DNA of 7,598 nucleotides from an uncultured Bacteroidales bacterium (lineage in GTDB: Bacteria; Bacteroidota; Bacteroidia; Bacteroidales; P3): contig CALCUN010000151.1 of the NCBI GenBank assembly GCA_937906975.1, positions 1 to 7,598 on the forward strand, read 5' to 3'. A program made the translations under genes and the position numbers. The notes under the pieces are model-generated. The model was given only the letters and a program-made list of their open reading frames with translations, was not told the DNA's origin and ran no database searches. Below, piece by piece: positions 1 to 5,043 of this stretch (within the stretch, counting starts at the first letter, position 1; every line of letters starts with the position of its first letter).

Positions 1-453
1 TCTTATAGTTTCTATTCTTACGGAGTGCCAAGCGTCTTTTTGATGGAACACGAGTTTACGCCACATTACCACACCGAAAGAGATGTTCACACCACAATTA
101 ACTATCATTTTATGCGTGAAATAACAAAAATAGCATTCGCTCTTGCATACGAATGTAGCGTAAAGAACGATTATGGAACAGTAAGCATAGATGAGGTTAG
201 TAAATCAATATCAGAGGTTAAGATAGTGGGTAATCCTGTTTCAAAAGAGTTGAAATTCTCTTGTAGAAACCTTGATGTGAAAAGTAGATATACAATTTAC
301 AATCAATCCTCACAAATAATAACAGAAGGAAGGGTAGAAAACCCAAATGGAATGAATAAAATAGAAATTTCAAGCTTAAAAAGTGGAATTTATTTTTTAA
401 AAATAGCAAGTGAAAATCAAAACATTACAAAAAAACTTGTAGTTTTTAACTAA
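1..453 (+). CDS. M28-family zinc metallopeptidase, C-terminal part with T9SS sorting domain (5' truncated by window edge)
   Basis: The frame is open from base 1, so the true start lies upstream; the GTG at 25 is internal. Of 150 visible residues, the first ~60 match the end of an M28 aminopeptidase-like catalytic domain. The stretch SYGVPSVFLMEH followed by PHYHTERD is the family's closing motif, and the His at visible residue 24 (in YHTERD) should be the last zinc ligand. From about residue 72 to the end is a T9SS type A sorting domain: NPVSKEL near its start, then LKSGIYFLKI and a lysine-rich KKLVVFN end. From family knowledge, such proteins cross the outer membrane by type IX secretion and are cleaved and attached to the surface or released, so this is probably an extracellular peptidase. 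The other zinc ligands, the signal peptide and the substrate cannot be judged. The gene stops 77 bp before the tRNA. Confidence 0.85.
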   Translation, partial: SYSFYSYGVPSVFLMEHEFTPHYHTERDVHTTINYHFMREITKIAFALAYECSVKNDYGTVSIDEVSKSISEVKIVGNPVSKELKFSCRNLDVKSRYTIYNQSSQIITEGRVENPNGMNKIEISSLKSGIYFLKIASENQNITKKLVVFN

Positions 454-469
454 AAAAACACCGTAAAAT

Positions 470-501
470 TTTGGTGGATTCAAATAAAGATGGTATTTTT
501 G
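470..501 (+). promoter_or_regulatory. Bacteroidota-type promoter for the tRNA gene
   Basis: A TTTG box at 470-473 is followed after 20 bp by TATTTTTG at 494-501, matching the Bacteroidota sigma-ABfr consensus (TTTG at -33, TAnnTTTG at -7). Transcription would start near 508-510, about 20 bases before the mature tRNA 5' end. The match is by eye; position relative to the tRNA supports it. Confidence 0.7.
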
Positions 502-530
502 CAAACGCTTTCAGGAAATAACACTGAAAC

Positions 531-604
531 GGTCCCATAGCTCAGTTGGTTAGAGCACCTGACTCATAATCAGGGGGTCCTTGGTTCGAGCCCAAGTGGG
601 ACCA
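531..604 (+). tRNA. tRNA with anticodon CAU, probably tRNA-Ile2 (lysidine type)
   Basis: A full cloverleaf folds. The acceptor stem is 531-537 with 597-603 (seven pairs), D-stem 540-543 with 553-556, anticodon stem 558-562 with 570-574, T-stem 580-584 with 592-596 and T-loop TTCGAGC at 585-591. The anticodon CAT is at 565-567 and the discriminator is A604. CCA is not encoded (CTA follows), so it must be added enzymatically. CAU can be elongator Met, initiator Met or Ile2. The A-U closing pair at positions 7-66, the G1-C72 pair and lack of a run of three G-C pairs at the anticodon stem base argue against initiator. C4-G69 and C5-G68 resemble E. coli and B. subtilis tRNA-Ile2, where they help TilS recognition, so Ile2 is favoured over elongator Met, but this is not settled. 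Confidence 0.96.
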
Positions 605-609
605 CTAGC

Positions 610-645
610 AAAGCGGAAAGATTAGATAGTCTTTCCGCTTTTTTT
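610..645 (+). terminator. Rho-independent terminator after the tRNA
   Basis: A 12-bp perfect stem (610-621 with 630-641, core GCGGAAAGA / TCTTTCCGC) with an 8-base loop is followed by a T run (639-645). It begins six bases after the tRNA 3' end, so it ends a single-tRNA transcript. Confidence 0.9.
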
Positions 646-743
646 ATTTAGGTTTTCTTTCTCTCTCTTTTAACATTAGATTATGAATTGCATGACTTTG
701 CAACCCTAAACAACAAACCATTTTTCCAATTCCTTTTGTCGTT

Positions 744-808
744 AAAAAAAGTCAAAGAAAAAATAAAATATTCCTAAGAGAAAATATTTTTTTTCTTTGA
801 CTTTTTTT
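744..808 (-). terminator. Long AT-rich hairpin downstream of the WD40 gene
   Basis: Bases 744-763 pair with 789-808 (A7-GTCAAAG-A6 against T6-CTTTGAC-T7), and an inner stem pairs 767-772 with 783-788 around a 10-base loop. It lies about 50 bp past the WD40 stop and is the likely end of the leftward transcript. It has T runs on both strands and may work in both directions. The rest of the gap, 646-743, holds nothing recognisable. Confidence 0.7.
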
Positions 809-898
809 ATTTTTTCTTTGACTTTTTAGTCTATTATGCGAGTGTAAGTTAAGTCAAGATTAATTGTGTATTGTGTTTCCAAACGGTTGAATCCAAAT
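805..898 (-). repeat. Direct repeat, copy A: duplicated 3' end of the barrel gene
   Basis: This stretch matches 2046-2139 at 91 of 94 positions with a constant offset of 1241. The mismatches are 825/2066, 854/2095 and 862/2103. Copy B is the genuine 3' end of the outer-membrane barrel gene plus its trailer. Copy A supplies the last ten codons and stop of the WD40 gene in another frame, plus the trailer. No IS ends or short target duplications were seen at its edges. Confidence 0.95.
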
Positions 899-1978
899 CT
901 TAATAATTCCATCTCTTGAACCGCTGATAATTTTTGTGCCATCAGGACTATATTTTGCGGTAATTACGCTATCTTCGTGTCCTTTTAAGGTTTGAAGACA
1001 ATTTCCGCTGTTTGCGTCCCATATTTTAATGGTTTTATCTACGGAAGAAGAGATAATTTGTTTGCAATCAGGACTATATTGTGCAGAAAAAACGTAAGAA
1101 GAATGTCCTTTTAAGGTTTGCAGGCATATTCCTGTGTTTGCTTCCCATATTTTGATGGTTTTATCATCTGATGCAGAGACAATATACTTTCCGCAAGGAC
1201 TATATTCTACTGTATTAACGCATTTTGAGTGTCCTTCTAAGGTTTGCAAGCATTTTCCTGTGTTTGCCTCCCAAATTTTAATAGTAGAATCAAGTGAAGC
1301 AGAAACAATATGCCTTCCATCAGGGCTATATTTTGCAGAATATATGTTTCTTTTGTGTCCTTTTAAGGTTTGTAAGCAAGAGCCTGTGTTTGCGTCCCAA
1401 ATTTTAAGCGTTTCGTCCGATGAGGTAGAGACTATATATTTTCCACAAGGGCTATATTCCGCTGAATGAACGTAAGAGGAATGTCCTTTTAGAGTTTTGA
1501 GACTTTTTCCGCTGATAGCGTCCCAAATTTTTATGTTTCCATTGCGTAAAACAGAGATTATATGTTTTCCGTCAGGACTATATGATGCCGTTTTTGCATC
1601 TGCACTATACAACCTCTTGCCTTTAAGAGTGTTTGGACTGAATGGGTCTAAGGTTTGATGGTCTTTGTCCCAGCAAATGCGTTTTCTAACCGCACCTTCA
1701 TTGCTAAATGATGTTGAAATAAAGAATCGCTTATGCTTTTCTATCACTAAACGAAGTTGATAATTGTTTGCGTTCCTTGTTTTAATCATTCTATCTTCCG
1801 CAACGCTAAGAATGTATTTCCCATCAGGGCTAAACTCTGCGGAACGAATGCGACTTTGACTTGATTTAATAGTTTTTACACACACAAAAGACTTTTGCCT
1901 TTGCGAAAAAGCACTTTGAAACGGCAAAGCAAAGAATAAAATCATCAAACCAAAGATTAAATAAATTTTTTCTTTCAT
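860..1978 (-). CDS. Secreted WD40-repeat beta-propeller protein with a foreign 3' tail
   Basis: 372 residues from the ATG at 1976-1978. An in-frame ATG at 2038 is rejected because it lies inside the upstream terminator hairpin and puts 20 polar residues before a good signal peptide. Residues 1-25 are a signal peptide (MKEK, then a hydrophobic run, SAFS before Gln), so the protein is exported. There follow about eight WD-type units of ~42 residues: the first two are degenerate, the last six regular, with YSPDGK, DxTIKIWDANTG and CLQTLKGH motifs. This suits a seven- or eight-bladed propeller, normally a protein-binding scaffold; the partner is unknown. There is no enzyme domain and no T9SS tail. 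The last ten residues (IQPFGNTIHN) are not WD40-like and come from the copied barrel-gene end. The final blade still reaches IKIW, so the fold is probably intact. A terminator separates it from the upstream barrel gene, and no clear promoter was found. Confidence 0.88.
   Translation of the reverse strand: MKEKIYLIFGLMILFFALPFQSAFSQRQKSFVCVKTIKSSQSRIRSAEFSPDGKYILSVAEDRMIKTRNANNYQLRLVIEKHKRFFISTSFSNEGAVRKRICWDKDHQTLDPFSPNTLKGKRLYSADAKTASYSPDGKHIISVLRNGNIKIWDAISGKSLKTLKGHSSYVHSAEYSPCGKYIVSTSSDETLKIWDANTGSCLQTLKGHKRNIYSAKYSPDGRHIVSASLDSTIKIWEANTGKCLQTLEGHSKCVNTVEYSPCGKYIVSASDDKTIKIWEANTGICLQTLKGHSSYVFSAQYSPDCKQIISSSVDKTIKIWDANSGNCLQTLKGHEDSVITAKYSPDGTKIISGSRDGIIKIWIQPFGNTIHN
900..1608 (-). repeat. 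Tandem 126-bp coding repeats (WD40 blades)
   Basis: The linker sequence TGTCCTT starts at 978, 1104, 1230, 1356 and 1482, exactly 126 bp apart, one 42-residue blade each. The surrounding DNA is also similar between units (for example the CAGGACTATAT-like and GTCCCA-ATTTT-like blocks). This points to expansion by unit duplication or continuing gene conversion. The two N-terminal blades beyond ~1608 have lost the period. Confidence 0.9.
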
Positions 1979-2005
1979 TTTATTCCAATTTTTCTTTGTT
2001 TTAAA

Positions 2006-2049
2006 AAAATAATCCTTTGCTTTTTTTGAAAAAAACAAAGGATTATTTT
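2006..2049 (-). terminator. Hairpin terminator between the barrel gene and the WD40 gene
   Basis: Bases 2006-2019 pair with 2036-2049 (AATAATCCTTTG against CAAAGGATTATT plus flanking A-T pairs). The loop is itself a T7/A7 self-complementary run. Read leftward, a T run (2009-2003) follows. It begins about 18 bp after the barrel gene stop and should end the glnS-barrel transcript. The right arm overlaps the start of repeat copy B by four bases. Confidence 0.8.
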
Positions 2050-2139
2050 ATTTTTTCTTTGACTTATTAGTCTATTATGCGAGTGTAAGTTAAGCCAAGA
2101 TTGATTGTGTATTGTGTTTCCAAACGGTTGAATCCAAAT
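2046..2139 (-). repeat. Direct repeat, copy B: genuine 3' end of the barrel gene and trailer
   Basis: This is the partner of 805-898, with three mismatches in 94 bp. Bases 2067-2139 are coding in the barrel gene (its last ~24 codons, ending in TYTRIID) and 2046-2066 are its trailer. Because this copy is in frame with a complete beta-barrel, it is taken as the source. Confidence 0.95.
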
Positions 2140-2693
2140 TGGTAAGGAAGTGAAAATTCTAATCCGAATCCGTGGCGGTGATCCATGCTTATCATTAAGC
2201 CAACCTTTGGTGTGAGTCCAAATCTCCAACCACTCTGTCCTTCAAAGTCCCTTAAATAATATTCTTCTGTGCTTTCTTCGGTAGAAAGTGAATAATCGTA
2301 ACGTCCCCATATTGTTCCAATTCCAAGACCTACGTATGGTTTAATTCTTTCGTTGAAAATATAGTAGTTAAAGTTTAACATCATAGGCACTTGTTGTGAT
2401 GCCCAGTTGTTTTTTGTTTGAAGAAATGGGCGTTTTATTGCCTTTGGAACGCAATAGTTGTATCCAAATTCCAATCCTATGCCAAGTTTTGTTTCTTGTA
2501 ATTGAAACTCCACCGCAAAGTGGCTTCCGTAAATATAGGTGTTGTTTTTGGCAAAATCTCCAAGGCTCATTCCTCCCGTAGGCTTTATTTGAAAGAATAT
2601 ATCGTAAGGCTCTCCGTTTGCAAGTCTGTGTCTTTGTGCAAAAGAGCAAAGGCTTGTGAGGATTAATGCTAATATTAAAATTTGCTTTTTCAT
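2067..2693 (-). CDS. Outer-membrane beta-barrel (porin-like) protein
   Basis: 208 residues with a clear signal peptide (MKKQ, a hydrophobic stretch, cleavage near SFA before Gln20). The mature part alternates polar and aromatic/hydrophobic residues as in small eight-stranded barrels, for example QVPMMLNFNYYIF, IKPYVGLGIGTIWGRYDY and the closing strand YTINLGLTYTRI. From family knowledge this fits the outer-membrane beta-barrel / porin family common in Bacteroidota; ligand and role cannot be told. The start is 18 bp after the glnS stop on the same strand, so the two are probably co-transcribed, although a functional link to GlnRS is not implied. There is no evident Shine-Dalgarno, as is usual in the phylum. 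Its 3' end is the source of the copy attached to the WD40 gene. Confidence 0.87.
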   Translation of the reverse strand: MKKQILILALILTSLCSFAQRHRLANGEPYDIFFQIKPTGGMSLGDFAKNNTYIYGSHFAVEFQLQETKLGIGLEFGYNYCVPKAIKRPFLQTKNNWASQQVPMMLNFNYYIFNERIKPYVGLGIGTIWGRYDYSLSTEESTEEYYLRDFEGQSGWRFGLTPKVGLMISMDHRHGFGLEFSLPYQFGFNRLETQYTINLGLTYTRIID

Positions 2694-2711
2694 AAATTCA
2701 AAGTGTTTTAA

Positions 2712-4382
2712 TTACTTATTCCAAGAATCTTTAAGAGTACAAGCACGATTAAACACAATTTGATTTTCTTTTGTGTCATAATCGGTTGAGAAGTAGCCAA
2801 GTCTTTCAAATTGGTACTTGTCTAATGGCTTAGTATCGGCAAGGAATTTTTCCATCTTACAATTCTTTAACACTTTTAATGATTCTGGGTTTAGATTGTC
2901 AAGGAATGTTTGTCCTTCTTCTACTTTGTCAGGTGATTCGCTTTGGAATAATCTGTCAAATAAACGGACTTCTGCTTCAATGTGATTGTTTGCATCTACC
3001 CAATGAATAGTTCCTTTTACTTTTCTGCCATCTGGTGTGTTGCCTCCTCGTGTTGCAGGGTCGTATTCGCAGTGAATAAGTGTGATGTTGCCGTTTTCGT
3101 CTTTTTCAACGCCTGTACATTTTACAATGTAGGCATAACGCAAACGTACTTCTTGACCTACGCTCATTCTGAAATACTTTTTAGGAGGATTTTCCATGAA
3201 ATCGTCTCTTTCTATAAAGATTGTCTTAGAAAAACTTACCTTTCTTGTTCCTGCTGTTTCGTCTTCTGGGTTGTTTACTGCATCAAGCTCTTCGCTTGTG
3301 TCAGGATAATTGTCTATTACAACCTTTACAGGATCTAAAACAGCCATTACTCTTTGTGCTTTTTTGTTTAGGTCGTCTCTTAGTGAGTTTTCAAGACGTG
3401 TATAGTCGATTACGTTATCTCTTTTTGCAACTCCTATGTCTTCGCAGAAGTTTCTGATACTTTCTGGCGTGTATCCTCTTCTTCTTAAGCCACAAATAGT
3501 CGGCATACGTGGGTCGTCCCAACCGCAAACATAGTTTTCTTTTACTAATTGTAAGAGTTTGCGTTTGCTCATAACGGTATAGTTAAGATTTAAACGTGCA
3601 AACTCATATTGATGTGAAGGGAAAATTTCTAATTGTTGTATAAACCAATCGTAAAGTGGACGGTGAATGTCAAATTCCAAAGTACAAATAGAGTGAGTTA
3701 TGTTTTCCAAAGAATCACTCTCACCATGAGCATAGTCATACATAGGATAGATACACCATTTGTCGCCTGTGCGGTGGTGATGTGTGTGAAGAATACGATA
3801 CATTATAGGATCTCTCATGTGCATATTAGTGTGAGCCATGTCAATCTTTGCTCTAAGTGTCTTACTGCCATCTGGAAATTCTCCGTTGCGCATTCGTTGG
3901 AATAAGTCTAGGTTTTCTTCTACGCTTCTGTCTCTATAAGGAGAGTTTTTACCAGGAGTTTGAACTGTTCCACGGTTTTCTCTCATTTCTTCTAAGGTTT
4001 GGTCATCTACGTATGCCAATCCTTTTTTGATTAACTCAACTGCCCATTGGTAGAGTTGTTCAAAATAATCAGAAGCATAGTGTTCTTCTGCCCAATTAAA
4101 GCCTAACCATTTAATATCTTCCTTTATAGATTCTACATATTCGGTATCCTCTTTCACAGGGTTAGTGTCGTCAAAACGAAGGTTTGTTCTTCCACCATAT
4201 TTCTTTGCAACACCAAAATTTAAGCAAATACTCTTTGCGTGTCCTATGTGTAAATATCCGTTAGGTTCAGGAGGAAAACGAGTAATAATGCTTTTGTGTT
4301 TACCACTATTTAGATCGTTTTCTATAATCTCTTCAATAAAATTAAGATTAGGTTTTTTTGTGATTTCTTCCTTTATTTCCAT
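2712..4382 (-). CDS. glnS: Glutaminyl-tRNA synthetase
   Basis: 556 residues, near the 554 of E. coli GlnRS and full length. This class I synthetase charges tRNA-Gln with glutamine in the cytoplasm using ATP. The class I motif 1 is [12 protein letters not shown], with HIGH at residues 45-48, and the KMSKS-type loop is VMSKRKL at 270-276. GlnRS-type signatures include LRFDDTNP after the first motif, [23 protein letters not shown] in the middle (split here at positions 3690-3765), and the C-terminal anticodon-binding beta-barrel region ([10 protein letters not shown] near the end). The [12 protein letters not shown] form and the length separate it from GluRS. Its presence suggests direct glutamine charging rather than GatCAB-dependent transamidation for Gln. 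It is divergent from the DUF3109 gene and heads a probable two-gene unit with the barrel gene. Confidence 0.98.
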   Translation of the reverse strand: MEIKEEITKKPNLNFIEEIIENDLNSGKHKSIITRFPPEPNGYLHIGHAKSICLNFGVAKKYGGRTNLRFDDTNPVKEDTEYVESIKEDIKWLGFNWAEEHYASDYFEQLYQWAVELIKKGLAYVDDQTLEEMRENRGTVQTPGKNSPYRDRSVEENLDLFQRMRNGEFPDGSKTLRAKIDMAHTNMHMRDPIMYRILHTHHHRTGDKWCIYPMYDYAHGESDSLENITHSICTLEFDIHRPLYDWFIQQLEIFPSHQYEFARLNLNYTVMSKRKLLQLVKENYVCGWDDPRMPTICGLRRRGYTPESIRNFCEDIGVAKRDNVIDYTRLENSLRDDLNKKAQRVMAVLDPVKVVIDNYPDTSEELDAVNNPEDETAGTRKVSFSKTIFIERDDFMENPPKKYFRMSVGQEVRLRYAYIVKCTGVEKDENGNITLIHCEYDPATRGGNTPDGRKVKGTIHWVDANNHIEAEVRLFDRLFQSESPDKVEEGQTFLDNLNPESLKVLKNCKMEKFLADTKPLDKYQFERLGYFSTDYDTKENQIVFNRACTLKDSWNK

Positions 4383-4414
4383 TGCTCAAACTATTTTTCT
4401 TTGATTTTAGTATG

Positions 4415-4422
4415 CAAAAGTA
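4415..4422 (-). promoter_or_regulatory. Candidate -7 box for glnS
   Basis: On the minus strand this reads TACTTTTG, a full match to TAnnTTTG, giving a start site near 4410 and a leader of about 28 bases before the glnS ATG. No TTTG or TTG box was found at the expected upstream distance, so support is partial. Confidence 0.5.
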
Positions 4423-4444
4423 CGAAAATGATTTTTTATTTTTT

Positions 4445-4452
4445 TAATTTTG
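4445..4452 (+). promoter_or_regulatory. Candidate -7 box for the DUF3109-murL-murD unit
   Basis: TAATTTTG matches TAnnTTTG and lies 20 bases before the ATG at 4473, implying a very short leader. The -33 box is not evident. With the glnS box, it makes a compact divergent promoter region of 90 bp (4383-4472), whose two -7 boxes point away from each other. Confidence 0.5.
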
Positions 4453-4472
4453 CACGTAAAAAATAAAATAAT

Positions 4473-5036
4473 ATGCTTATAGTTGGTAATTGTTTAGTGA
4501 GTGAAGATATAAAAAATGAGGGATTTTCTTGCGATTTAACAAAGTGTAAGGGTTGTTGCTGTGTGGAAGGAGATGCTGGTGCACCGCTTGAAAAAAAGGA
4601 AATCGAGATAATAGAAAATCTTTTGCCACAAATAGAACCTTATATGGAGCCTAAGGCTGTTGAAATAGTGAAAAATGAAGGTTTTTGGCTAAAAGATGAC
4701 GATGGGGACTTGTGTACAAATATTATAGATAACAAAGAATGTGTTTTTGTTAAGTTTCAAGATGGTCTTTCTTTGTGTGCGATAGAAATGGCATACAGAG
4801 AAGGAAAGATTGACTTTCTTAAGCCGATTTCTTGCCATCTTTATCCAATCAGAGTAAAGGATTATGGTGAGTTTCGCGCATTGAACTATCATAAATGGGA
4901 CATTTGCAAAGATGCGATGTGTAAAGACACAGACAAAGCATTGTATAAAACTCTTAAAGAGCCTTTAATAAGACGCTTTTCTGAGAAATGGTATGAGGAA
5001 TTAGAAAAAGCGATAGAAGAAGGACAAGATTATTAA
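4473..5036 (+). CDS. DUF3109 family cysteine-rich protein
   Basis: 187 residues, the usual size for this Bacteroidota-typical family of unknown function. The family signature is near the N-terminus: CDLTKCKGCCCVEGDAGAPL, with Cys at 20, 25, 28, 29 and 30. More Cys occur at 81, 90, 102, 121, 145 and 150, including ISCHLYPIRV and WDICKDAMC. The pattern suggests a metal or iron-sulfur site, but that is inference. There is no signal peptide or membrane segment, so the protein is probably cytoplasmic. The start is the first ATG after the candidate -7 box. It ends 7 bp before the murL-murD gene and is almost certainly co-transcribed with it; whether it helps that enzyme is unknown. Confidence 0.9.
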   Translation: MLIVGNCLVSEDIKNEGFSCDLTKCKGCCCVEGDAGAPLEKKEIEIIENLLPQIEPYMEPKAVEIVKNEGFWLKDDDGDLCTNIIDNKECVFVKFQDGLSLCAIEMAYREGKIDFLKPISCHLYPIRVKDYGEFRALNYHKWDICKDAMCKDTDKALYKTLKEPLIRRFSEKWYEELEKAIEEGQDY

Positions 5037-5043
5037 AATAAAG

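Noticed and set aside
531..900. tRNA gene as an attachment site of an integrated element carrying the WD40 gene
   Set aside because: No integrase is present and no copy of the tRNA 3' end is seen downstream; the 94-bp repeat comes from the barrel gene, not the tRNA.
1134..1469. Plus-strand ORF with an internal 42-residue repeat
   Set aside because: It is the antisense shadow of the WD40 blades; its period is the blade period.
978..1488. Evenly spaced repeated motif as a possible CRISPR array
   Set aside because: The 126-bp period lies wholly in a coding frame, and the sequence between motifs is also conserved, so there are no variable spacers.
860..1978. WD40 gene as a pseudogene because of the altered 3' end
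   Set aside because: The frame is intact from signal peptide to the last IKIW, so the propeller can close; only a short tail is replaced.
1979..2038. Upstream ATG at 2038 giving a 392-residue WD40 protein
   Set aside because: It starts inside the terminator hairpin and adds 20 polar residues before a standard signal peptide; the ATG at 1978 is the better start.
1975..2229. Minus-strand ORF of 84 codons overlapping the barrel gene and the gap
   Set aside because: It is the barrel gene read out of frame. It is useful only because it contains the same IQPFGNTIHN string as the WD40 tail, confirming the frame difference between the repeat copies.
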